A DNA stretch of 64,000 nucleotides, from the NCBI GenBank assembly GCA_050084985.1, contig JBITNC010000001.1:155558001-155622000 (forward strand), written 5' to 3'. Shown piece after piece: positions 37,770 to 49,079 of the stretch. This DNA comes from Nageia nagi. Its lineage: Eukaryota; Pinophyta. Within the stretch, counting starts at the first letter, position 1. Each line of letters opens with the position of its first letter. The position numbers and the translations under genes were made by a program. Below the pieces are notes generated by a model that ran no database searches, was not told the origin of the DNA, and worked only from the letters and a program-made list of their open reading frames with translations.

Positions 37770-40077
37770 AAATGTCAGATGATCTACATCAAAATTTAGT
37801 CTAAATGAACTAAAACCTACTAAGGAAAATAATGATAATAAGATAGGATCTCAAGAACCCATAATTCATAAGAGATATTCCAATTATAAGAGAAAAATTA
37901 AGTGGAATGTAGGTAGAACATTTAAGGATGAATTGGTAGGAGCATATTCTATGTTTGAACCTGTACAATTGAAAAGTAATTTGAAAGAACCAACTAAGTG
38001 CAAAGTGCATATATTGCAGTTGGGAAATAAAAAAAGAACATAGAATGTGACTAAAGAAAGATATAGTTTAGAAACATTATGGGAAAAAATACAACTATGA
38101 AGAAGTATATGGTAAGCAAATAAGAGTTATTAGGCAAAAACATAAAACATAATAACTTCATATTAAATCTCAAAATATGTATGAAAATGAGATGAAAAGA
38201 AAGAAGAAAATATCTAAAAAGGGTGGAATAATAAATCAACATATGGGGAAAGCTAATCAGGCAAATCTAATTGCTAAGACTATTCATTTTTTAACTACAT
38301 TTCAAATGTTGAAAAATGGAAGGCCAACTCATGATATTTCATTATACAAAGAATGTTTTCAATTTTTAGGTGTATAAAATTTTAAATTACTATAATACAA
38401 TTGGTATAAGACTAGTTCTTAGGATATTGCAAATAATATAGCAACTATTGGGAAGCAGGATTTGTAAGAGAAGGTAAGAGATGCAAAATTTATTTCATTA
38501 TCCCTTGATGATGTGATGACTATTGATTATACATATTGGGTTTGCTTACATGTTTATACTTTTCAAGAATAAAAAAATGAGATAGCCTCAATTGCTAGGA
38601 TTAAAAAAATATCACAAAGTTTTAATGCTAAAAATCTATGCAATTTGGTTGTAATTTTTCTAAAGGATATAGAAGGAATCTATAAATATAGCATATCCAC
38701 CAAGTTGATATGTGTAGGGGTTGATGAAACATATATGACATAAGGAAATAAAAATGATCTTTTTGTTAGGCTTCAAACATACTATGCACATTACATGATA
38801 CCAATTCATTGCATGGATCACAGAATGAATATTTCTTACAAAATAGTTAACAATTTTGAAATTATTGTTAAGGTTGAAGAATTGGTTCATGATATACATT
38901 CTTATTTTATCAATATTTGGAAAACATAGAAGGGTTTCAATAGTTTGCATAAGGAGACTAGAGTAATATATGGTAAAAAAATATTAAATGATATTCATAC
39001 TAGATAGATTTCTTTATATCTTCTTACACTTAGAGTATGCAAAGAATATATCTCCTTAAGTGGGTATATGTGGTAGAATCAAACGTAGGTTGATAAAGAA
39101 AAATATTTGCTATACAAGTTAATAAATATTGAAACATTACTCACTTTATGTGGTATTATACCCATGTTGAAGGAAATGCATAATGTGATAAAAATAGATC
39201 AAATAAGAAAATATACTTGTCTAGATAACTTCATGGGTGATATATTTGAACAATAGCAAGTTGTGGTTGATCATCCAAAAAGCTTCTTGAAATTTGATCT
39301 CATGGGTAACCTTTGTATAAGTGTTCATGATAAATTGATTTCAATGCATTGTTATTATAGGAGAGATGATATTTATATCAAGGGTTTAGAAGAAATACCC
39401 TTAACATTATAATTATTTGATCATATTATTTTTGATGTAAGAAGAAAATTGCATAAACTATCAGAAATGATGTCAAGTGAAATAAGAGATTGATTTAGCA
39501 AGGATGACTTGGTGGATTCAATAAGTATCATTCACCCACATCTTTGATCAAAAGATAGTGGTTGTATGAGTTCAATATATAAGAAATATGTAGGTAACCT
39601 TATGAATCATTTTTATCAACATGTTGATATCAACAAACTCAAAATTCTTGGTATTCTAGATAAAAGAAGTTGACTGATCAATCACACCAATTCACTATTT
39701 CTATGTATGAATAATATAACCAATTGAGTGAAATAATAGAAAATGGATCAATAGTAATATTATGGAGTAGATTGTATCCAAGTACAATATTGCAAACACA
39801 AATAAGAAAATATTTTTAATTATATGAATTATATCAAATAATGATTTTAGGATTTATGGAGGATGAATTATTTTTGAATGCATTGGATTATATAAAATCA
39901 AAAGTACGAAACAAATTAGAAAAGAATTTGGAAACATGTTTAAGAATTTATACATCAAAACATAACTTAGATAATTTCTTGTATGGTAAGGATCTTGCTA
40001 TCTAAGATTCAATGGAAAACAAAAGAGGAGCTTCTAGGACTGAAGTTTTTGGAAACACACAAAACATAAAAGTGTAA
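37770..40077 (+). pseudogene. hAT transposase, ZNF862-like
   Basis: The N-terminal part near 37990 has TKCKV and LGNKKR, a possible remnant of a zinc finger. Then come FISLSLDDVMTIDYTYWVCLHVY (38488-38560), where the family has the first catalytic Asp region, and KLICVGVDE followed by MIPIHCMDHRMN (about 38705-38830), the second acidic region and the Cys-His motif. A C-terminal dimerisation-like segment (39841-39990) has GFMEDELFLNALDYIKSKVR and ends at TAA 40075. This order fits hAT transposases of the plant ZNF862-like group. At least one frameshift and about twenty stops show inactivity. It would bind the element's ends and catalyse excision. Confidence 0.75.
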
Positions 40078-40189
40078 GTAATTAATAAAGATGACTTCTA
40101 CCAACAAATTATGATAGGGATTATTTTATATTTTCATTTTTGTGAATTTTCAATCATGTTATTCAAATAATTTTTACTATATGCAATTG

Positions 40190-40420
40190 GAACAATTGTG
40201 TTACATTATGCAACCATTCTTGTAACAATTTATTCTACAACTGAATTGATCATAGATAATTATACAACTAAACCAATCACAAATCATTCTACAACTGTCC
40301 TGATCACAAATGACTCTATAACTATCTCATTCACAAATCATATTGCAATCATCCTAATTACATATTATTACTCAACCATCCCAATCATAGATGTTTACAT
40401 AACTATTTTGAACATAATAA
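40190..40420. repeat. Internal short-repeat array of the hAT element
   Basis: Units of about 28 bp with TACAACT, then a variable stretch, then TGATCACAAATNATTC. Examples are at 40263, 40301 and 40329. It lies just after the transposase end and resembles the other arrays of the element. Confidence 0.7.
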
Positions 40421-40689
40421 ATTAGGCAACCGACTTGGAGATAATAAATTGTAAAATATAATATTTTACCAATTAACAAACTATAATTAAAAAAATACTA
40501 AAAGATAATTTGAAAATACAAGTACAAGTTAAGATAGTAAGTTATGAAAATACAAATTTTTCTTGTATTAATCTTCATGTCATTTGTTAACAATATATAT
40601 AATGTATAAAGCCAAGATGCCAAATTGATAAATAAAAAACTAGTATCCTTTGACTATCATTGCATATTTGAACAAAGTACAAATAAACT

Positions 40690-43600
40690 AAATTATCTCA
40701 CTACCACTCCCAACCACATTATTAATAGGAATACATTAAGTGATAGTCTCACTAATAACACTAACTAGATGACCCTCAAACCCAATAATAGGGTTGAGTT
40801 GGTTAGCTCCCACTAATGCAAAACCTTCCTTGATAATAGTTTATGTTTCTTTCATAAATATATTTTGCCTAAGCATGTCATTTGAAATTGAATCTAACTC
40901 AACTAATATATTTCTTTGATCATTTTTCTGGATCAGTTGTATGCATATAACAACCACTTTATTTTTTCTTCTTTAGAAGAATTTTAACATCAAGATTGTG
41001 TTCTTGAATGATCTTTTTCAAGATATTATTTTCTAGCTCCATGTTGATTTTTTACTATTTTCTTTAGCCTACTCAAGAATGCTACTCTTTGCATTTTTTA
41101 CCTTCACTTGCAGTAAACTAGTTGTCTTCTTCAAATTTTCAAATTTTCTTGCTTTGAAAATATCAAAAAATATTACTATGTCAAAATTATAAATAAAGAC
41201 TAAAACTTGTAATATTTATTTAAAGTTAATTTAAATAACACAACTTACTGCATAAGCATCCTTTTTTGCAAGAGCTTCAACCAACATTTTTTGGTCATAT
41301 ATCCATTTGTTGAAAAATGGTTGGGGTTCACCATTGATATTTTTAACGTATTCAAAGCATGGTTGAGAACATCATCATTTATTTTCTTGGAAAATATGAA
41401 TCTCTATGTGATTTTATCTTGAAGTAAATTATCAATTATTACCACATTATATGCAATGAGGTCATATAATTTATTTCAATGACTATGGTTATAACAATAT
41501 GCATTTATCTTAGAAATAAGTTTTTTGGCCCACTATTTCCTAATGATTAATTTTTTAGTTTGGCAATAAGTGTTTGACCAATAGTTGTTAGTGCCTCATC
41601 TCCTGTACAATATGAAGCACTAAAATATAAAGGTTATTTATCAATTTCTTACTTGACTTCATTAGAGCTAGCTTTGGAGCTATGCTTAGGTTAACTTCCC
41701 TAAGTCTTGGAAGGTCAGGCTTTTTAGGATGAGGCTTTTCTCTTCTAATTGCATCATGTGAGTCATACAAAACTAGAGCACTATTACCATTAATATTTTT
41801 TATGAAAACTTGAAATGATATCTTCTAAATGATTATCATTGAGATCATTCAAGTTTATGAGGTTGATTAAACTATCCTCTAGTATATATAAGCCCCCAAA
41901 ATTACTACGAGGCACTGGAAAAGGAAAGGACACATTGCTATCTACTCAAAATATCTACACACAAGTGTCTTTTTGTCCCATAATTTTCCTACACATTTGT
42001 TGTTGTGGAGGTGATGGAGGAATCATTTTTTGATTATTTTTAACCTTTCAAGGTGAGTTGCTTTTCTTTCTAGTTCTTATAATTCATAATAGAAAAATAA
42101 ATTAATAGCAAACCCTATATCAATCTTAATGCAACAGGTCTAATTAGAGATAATTTAGAACTGGTTCAATTGCAGATAGTTTGTAACTTGATCAATTGCA
42201 AATATTTTAGAATTGGTATGGTTGTAGGTAGTTTAGAACTGATTTAGTTGTAGATAGTTTGGAACTGGTCTAGTTGTAGATATCAAATTTGCAATAAGCT
42301 ATTTGTAATTGAATAGATTCTAAACTATCTACAACTAGACCAATTGCAAATTCTAAAATGATTGAAAATTATCTACAATTGGAAAAATTATAAACTATCT
42401 ACAATCAAATCAATTACAAATTATTAGCAATCAAACTGGTTACAAATTATCTACAACTAAATCAGATCCAAACTATCTCCAATTAGATCAATTCCAAACT
42501 ATCTATAGCAAGATCAATTACAAACTATCTACAATCAATCCTATTCCAAATTTAATGATTTGAAATCGAAGTGATTTCTTTTTTAGCACTCTATAATTAA
42601 AAATAAAATAATTTACTTGGAATCCTAATAATTGGAATTGGAATTGGAATTGGAGCTACACTTGCAGTGGCTATTAGAGTATGAAATATTAAGCTTGAGA
42701 GGGGTTTTGGTGTGTGTACAGCTTACATGGATAAGCTTTCTACAAAAATTAAAGAAGTTAATTTATAGCTTCAAATATATAAAGGAAACACAAAATATGG
42801 TTAAAATATTATCATCATGCTACTAATACTCCTCATTTGTTACCTTTGATGTGTCCTCTTCACCATCATTAGGGTCAAAATTAAGGACAATAGCAATAGT
42901 GTTTCTCTTGTATCTACTCTATTTCTTTGGGAAAAATGTTGGACTTTTTGATATAGTGTTAAAATCACCAAGAGCTTCCTAACCACACTTTCCTTTCATT
43001 GTAGCAAACCTTTTGCCTTTTACAACATCAACCTCTTTCTACACAAAGAATTTAAAAACATAAATTTTTATAGCAGTAAAGATAGGAAACAAAAATATTT
43101 ACCAAAAAATATTTTTTAACAAGAAAGAAAAACTTACCTGAAGCTATACCAGGATAAGACCAACATTTTGTATCGTTTTATGTTGTGATATGGGTGGTGT
43201 TGTAATATGCAAGTTAAAAAATCCCTCATAGTATAAACTAAGAATAAAAAGAGTAGAATGCACATCACCACTAGTAGAGCTTTTCACCTTTAATCTTACT
43301 GGAAATATAGGTACAACAATTGAATATTTATCTATTAAGGTAATAAAATAATACATGATAAAGCCCACTTTGGTAAATCTATCTTTTTTTGCTAAAGAAT
43401 CACTTTGGAAAAAAAGAAATTATATAACCCTATAAAAACTTCATTGGTAATTAATTCAATTTGAATTCCCCTCTTCATTTGCTATGAAATGACTGCAAAA
43501 ATAATAATTTATTAAAAACTAAAATTATATGCTTTGTAAATGAAACAAAAAAGGAATCATCTAAGAAAATAAAAAATTGTAATAAGTTATTGTAAATACA

Positions 43601-44005
43601 TTCAAGGAAGTATTTATTGACATTATAATGCTCTTCAATATAACATTTTTCCTAATTACTAAAGAGTATATCAGAGTGCATTGATTCAACTCCCTCAAGA
43701 GGTAATCTAATAAACTGCTTTATGTCCATTACGTTGAATGAAAATGAGAAGTTATTACCCCTATTTTTTGATACAATATTCATAATATTTGAATTTATGT
43801 TATAGCTCTCTAAAATTATATTTAGTAGAGCTAACTCCATTGCAAACTTAGGATTGAATAACAACCCACCTAATCTTGACTGGTTTACCTAATTATTCTT
43901 AGCATCTAGATTATTTATTTTGTTTAGGAAGATCTATAAATCATTAATAGGGTGGATCTTGAATTTCACATCCTTTATGCTTACTCTAAACATATTGTTG
44001 GCCAT
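40690..44005 (-). pseudogene. Unrecognised multi-exon accessory gene of the hAT element
   Basis: The gene is on the strand opposite the transposase. The first exon starts at ATG 44005 (MANNMFRVSIKDVKFKIHPI) and includes LALLNIILESYNI and FSFSFNVMDIKQFIRLPLEG. Later exons include TLIDKYSIVVPIFPVRLKVK (about 43350). GT-AG introns with consensus donors are visible at 43137-43039 (99 bp, CAG|GTAAGT) and 41248-41148 (101 bp, GCA|GTAAGT). The last exons read PFFNKWIYDQKMLVEALAKK, DAYA, then KFENLKKTTSLLQVKVK, a likely coiled coil. One intron contains a repeat array (42130-42550). The E-x-Y...F-x-F...D-I-x-x-F-I-x-L-P-x-x-G spacing in exon 1 resembles a plant mobile domain, but weakly. There are stops and one frameshift in a T-run near 43430. 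Confidence 0.55.
42130..42550. repeat. Intronic inverted array of 26-bp repeats
   Basis: The first half (42130-42275) has units like TAGTTGTAGATAGTTTGGAAC. The second half (42310-42550) has the reverse complement, ACAAACTATCTACAA followed by CAATTAGATCAATT. The halves form one imperfect inverted repeat centred near 42290, so a transcript could fold into a long hairpin. It lies in an intron of the minus-strand gene. Confidence 0.75.
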
Positions 44006-44459
44006 ATTTTACAGGGGAGTGGTGATCCAAATCCTTAATTTGTATGAAGACTTGTAGATGCAAAGAAACATATGAAATTTGTAAGAAACCTAAGAAATTT
44101 TAAATTCTAGCCACATAAATAATGGGAGAAGCACAAAAAGCAAATAAGTTTAGAGAAAAATGATTTACAAATATGAAAATATAAAAAATATAATTTACCA
44201 TACTAAATTCTTTATGTTGGACATTAAAATATTATCGTTGACTCCTCTATTGCCTCTCAAATGCTAAAAATCTCTGTAATGTAGTTAATTTTAATATAAA
44301 AATCCTTTGTCTACTCTATTCTCTAACTTGCTCTACATAAAATGATCATTTTCAATGTTAAAAGTACTTATATAGAGATCATAATAAATGTAATTTGATT
44401 TAGAACATGTGTCATACTATGAGATGCCATGTACAAAACCCTGATGCTATCTCATTTAT

Positions 44460-44640
44460 ATACTTTATGCATCTATCTTAGTTGCTTATCCTTTGCAATC
44501 TAGCCAATTGCATGTATTATAGAGCCATACTGGTTACATACATCTTACAACCATGATAGTTTCATGTGTTATATTTTAGAGATGGTTGCATTTATTATTT
44601 AATTAGCTCGATTGCATGTCGAATGCAACTGACTTGGTTG
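44460..44640. repeat. Subterminal short-repeat region of the hAT element, right
   Basis: Degenerate units with CCAATTGCATGTATTATAGAG, ACTGGTTACATACATC and TTGGTTGCATCCC lie about 230-410 bp from the right end. They share the CAATTG/TGGTTGCA theme with the other arrays. Confidence 0.45.
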
Positions 44641-44878
44641 CATCCCTTATGGTTTGTGATTGGTTATTAGTATAAGATATCTTGCTTATAAATTTACATA
44701 AATTTTGGATTTTCACTAGTATTTTACATCTTATTTTAGAATTTATTGATATATTGCCTACCAATTTATATAATTTTTGGAATTTCATAATTAATTCAAA
44801 CTAGGTTTATTGTATATTCACCAAGAATTTATAGGTTTGATTTAGAGGAGGGGTATTAAAATTTTCTTTGTTTGCCTT

Positions 44879-45146
44879 CCATTCAAAATGGGGTAAAGTT
44901 TTCTTTTAGTGGCATGATCATACTATTGAGAATGACTTACCTTGAGTCTCAAGCATTTAGTATAGCCATTAATTAGTCACCTTTGCATTAACTTTATAAT
45001 TTGAGAATGCCTAGCATTTTTCCCTTAATGTGTGGTAGGTTTGCATACCTATGAATAACATTCACATCAACAAAAAATCATTAGTAATTGGTTATTAATA
45101 ATCATTATTAATACCTCATTGATTGTCATCAAAACATCAACATAAT
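44879..45146 (+). other. Element B internal segment between hAT and E2
   Basis: It continues the host sequence CCATTCAAAATGGGGTAAAG and then CTTACCTTGAGTCTCAAGCATTTAG, paralleled at 55311-55400. It is non-coding. It ends in the ATAAT target site of E2 (45142-45146). Confidence 0.8.
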
Positions 45147-45873
45147 TGTTAATACATAAAAAGGAATTTTAATTTAATTAAAATACCCCTTTAGGTATTT
45201 CAAATAATTTATTTAATTTATTAAATAAATGCTCTTTCCCATGTGCACTCTCATCTACCTTTATATTTTATGGTAACAGGTTGGTTCAACATCATAAAAA
45301 GCCTAAGGAGGAGCCTTAGTACTAGACCTATTACCTATAAAGGTGGAGGGCTTATGTAAGATCAAAGATATGACATGAAATGACATAATACTAAATCCTT
45401 AATAGGTGGAAATATACTTATGTCAATATTGACTAGTGTTTCTTAACACCACCTATCATCTCTAGATTTTGTTATACTTTGAGCTTTGAATTCCTATGAT
45501 CTTTCATCCCTTCGCGAGCAAAATTTGGTAGATTGAAGGTGGGAAGATGACATCAAGTGAAAAGGAAAGACATTTTGGAATGGTAACTAGGCACTATCAT
45601 TAGGTTTTTGGAGTTGATTTTGGTTTGAGGTCAGATTGATGGCCTTGTATTTTGAGAAAGCTTATTGTTCATCCTCTTTTGATTGAATTTCACCTTTGTT
45701 TATCATCATAGGTAAAATACAAGTTTGTATCTTTTGTAAATATAGTTTTGATAAGTTAAGATCAATTAGGTCATTATCATATTTCATATCATTAATTTCC
45801 TATTATTTATAGGTAATTAGTGAATTTAATTATTCTATAAATAATCCTAATAATTATTATTTTAGTTATAACA
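45147..45873 (+). repeat. 5' LTR of E2
   Basis: Starts TGTTAATACATAAAAAGG and ends TTAGTTATAACA. A TATA-like CTATAAAGG is at about 45335-45343. It is followed by ATTAGTGAACCCAACTTC, the likely primer-binding region, similar to that of E1. Confidence 0.9.
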
Positions 45874-46649
45874 ATTAGTGAACCCAACTTCTTATCGATA
45901 CATCATGCTATCCTTATCTAGTTACACTGAAACCTTATGGTTTCATATAGGAGTAATCTTTCATCAAGTATTTTAGATATAGATACACTTATTGCTATAG
46001 ATCATAAAAATCTTGAACGTCTTGGTCTATAACCTAAGAAGACTAGAGAACATAAGAATTATAACAATGTGCCTAGAAGATAAAGTAAAAGAGTATGAAG
46101 ATTGTACTTACATAATGAATATGATAGTTCTCCAAAATATTATAAACACATAATTAAGAAATAACTATAAAGTAATCGAGAAGAACTCAATGAGCTCCCA
46201 TCCCATGCATTAGAGGTACTTATTAAATTTTTTTATCTAATTCACAAGATCAAAAATTATTATCTGTAGAAGAATATCTTCCTTTTCTTGTTCAAACTTT
46301 GGTAGAAGTAGATACTGAATTTAAACACCTCCTAGGTTCTACTCTATATTCAAATCCTAAATATACCAAACAAAGATAGATGATCCAACAAATTAAATAA
46401 GATATGATCTTAACCCCTTATCAATAAGATTAAAAGTACTTTGAACTTTTCCAAGTTCCCCTATTATAGTTTACCATCCCTAATGTTTCTTTGAGACCCC
46501 AGATTCCAAACCAGACCCTTGGTACTTCATATAACCCTAGCGATACCATTGGACCTAGCATTTTAACTTTTTTACTTGAATATAATCATGACTAATATTT
46601 TCCCAATCCTAAGGTTTCCATCCCATAAGTACCTCTCAACTATTATGAA

Positions 46650-48190
46650 GAGTTCAAAGACAACATTGATGAAGAAGGCCTAGTTGATATCTCAAAAGAT
46701 GAAGAACCTCAAAGGCCACCCATCCTTGAATCATGGATGGATGAACATGATCTAGTAATAAAATTTGGCATGAATCAAAGACTAGACTAATTGGATGTGA
46801 AATTTGATATATTGAAGAGAGAACTAAAGTTCATGAAGCTTAACATGGAATACAAAGTTTTTGAACCAAAATATCAAATGGAGTTAGTGAACAATTTGGT
46901 AAGAAATTTAGAATAAGAAAAAGTTCATTGTTTTGATTTATTTGCAAGTTTAGAAAAGGAAAAGTATACAAATTCTAGAGGATAATTTCCACATACACTT
47001 CCAGATGATGCACTACAAGAACTATTTCAATTAATACAATAAAAAGATTCCATCATGGATTGCATCAATATGTTTGCACCTACGATTCCAAGAGGTAGTG
47101 AGAACCCTTTTTGCCATCACATATGCAAGAGAAGGTATGATAAATAGAAAACATTTACTATGTTTGATGGTCATTTTGATCCTAGAATACATTTGCAATG
47201 GTATCACTTAAAGTTTATTTTATTTGAAAATGATGATGATTTGTTGGCTAAATTGTTTCCTCTTAGCTTAAAATTGGAATCATTTTTATGGTTTAGTAAT
47301 TTGTCTAATGAAAGGATTACATATTTTGATGATGTTGTTAAAGCTTTCTTGGATCAATATAATTTGCTCATAACAAAAGAACCATATTATTTAAATATGT
47401 ATAACCTAAAACAAAAATAAGGTCAACTTGTTAGTGAATTCATTATTGAGGGGTCCAAAGTAATCAATCAAGTCCAAATCCTTACCAAAGAAAAGAAATG
47501 TGTTCTTTTTTGAGCCTTGTTTCCATCTTGTAGGCATGACTTCTTATATTTATAGGATTATTTGCATGATAAACTATTAGATGAAGTGATTAATAAATAA
47601 GCCCATCATAAAGCCTTCAATGAACCCTAAGTCCACATGAAGCCAACTTCAGTTCAAACCCATGCTTCTCCTAAAAAACCTAGAAAAACACATCACCATG
47701 AATCTAAAGTCAAAATGATAGCTTGTTTCATCCATGATGACATAGAACTTTGGTAACCTAAGAAGTCATGTAGGTAGTATAATGAGTTCCATGAGGACAT
47801 TAGTGAGGTCTTGGATGCCTTAGTAGACATGAACTTGGTCCATTATCTACCAATGAAAGAGGCCCCTATATTAAACCTTAGGGCTATCAAGCACATCTCT
47901 TTTGTAATTTTCATAGGAGAGCCAATCATGCCATAAAAGAGTGTTGTCATATCAAAACTATAATCCAAGACTTGCATGAAAAAGGTAAATTTAAATTTGA
48001 CTATGAAATTTAAAATGAGGTTTTGTAGCAACACAAGTTTAAACCAATATATGAGAGTCTGATAAATCCTTAAAACCAAAGGCTAAATATATTCAACAAT
48101 CCATTTCCATAATTCAAGAAAGCAAAACTTGATGATGATGGTAAGAAGTTGTAAACCAATAATGTGAGTATCCCACAATCACAACCATAA
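46650..48190 (+). pseudogene. gag of E2
   Basis: The N-terminal part (46650-47000) is acidic, with ISKDEEPQRPPILESWMDEH and then a Lys/Glu-rich helix-like stretch. The Retrotrans_gag core is open at 47160-47420: MFDGHFDPRIHLQWYHLKFI, KLFPLSLKLESFLWFSNL, then VVKAFLDQYNLL. Near 47910, in another frame, FCNFHRRANHAIKECCHIK and IIQDLHEKGKF give the same C-x2-H-x5-H-x4-C knuckle and IIQDL tail as the gags of A and E1. Frame changes and stops make it inactive. No protease follows. Confidence 0.75.
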
Positions 48191-49079
48191 TAAAAAGCTC
48201 AATGAACACTAGTTCTAGGTATGGTCCTTGATGTTGATGGTGTTTGGGCTATTCTATAAATTATTTCATCATATTTTCTATTCATATATTTCTTTTTCAT
48301 TGTTTGGTCCAAATTTGCAAAGTTTCATCTCAAATTGAGTGTTCTCCTCTTTTGATAATCGGGCAACAATGTTAGAACCCAATGCTTTTGCTCTATCCAT
48401 AGTCCTTTTTTATCAAAATTTTAATATGATACTTTCAATGTATAAATTTTACTACAAAAATGTGTATCTATTTTTTCATATCTTTTGGCAAATGATTAGG
48501 AAATTTAACAACTTGTATACTAGTTTATATATATTTTTTATTTCCTTCATTTTAGGCCTTTTTTTGTTAATTAGGCCATTTTTTGAGCACGTATTTTTCT
48601 TTCACTTCCATATTTTCTCTTTATCTAAGCACTACTACTGTATTCAAACACTATTACTATGTTATGCTCAAAATTGATTTGAGTATTTTTCATTTTTCAA
48701 GGTTTCGTATGATTGTGATTGCTAAAATTATCCTATGTATGACTTGCTTATCGTAAAATTTTATCTTTTTATATTTGTCTATGTTAAATTGATAGTTCAA
48801 ATTTAGTTTTGCAAATTTATCTTTTTTTGATTATATTAGTTAACTATATTGCTTAAATTTCATTTTCACATATTTTCCTTGCTTAAACTTGAAGTGTTTC
48901 AGTCACAAATTCAAATGTAGTTCTAATAAATTAAAAAGTAAAGTAAACATGTCATAACATAATCAAACATATAAATATATTTATAATAAAAAATATCTTG
49001 TGTACATATATAATAAAACATATATACAAAATACATCCATAACAAAAAAAATCACTGATACATCAACCTAGTTCTTCCC
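48191..49079. other. E2 region between gag and antisense gene
   Basis: No domain was recognised. A plus-strand open frame at 48339-48677 is Phe-rich and without motif, so it is probably chance. In A and E1 the corresponding interval is also non-coding. Confidence 0.4.

Larger units (their letters stand above)
36213..44870 (+). mobile_element. hAT-superfamily DNA transposon, 8.66 kb, degenerate
   Basis: The 8-bp flanks TTTGCCTT at 36205-36212 and 44871-44878 are identical, and the uninterrupted host site TTTGCCTTCCATTCAAC is found at 55303-55319. The left end is TAGCAAAACTTTTAA and the right end, reverse-complemented, is CAAAGAAAATTTTAA, an imperfect terminal inverted repeat that could derive from a CAGCGAAAATTTTAA-like ancestor. 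An 8-bp duplication and a hAT-type transposase remnant agree. It also carries a second gene on the minus strand and arrays of 26-30 bp repeats. It interrupts the internal tail of element B. Confidence 0.85.
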
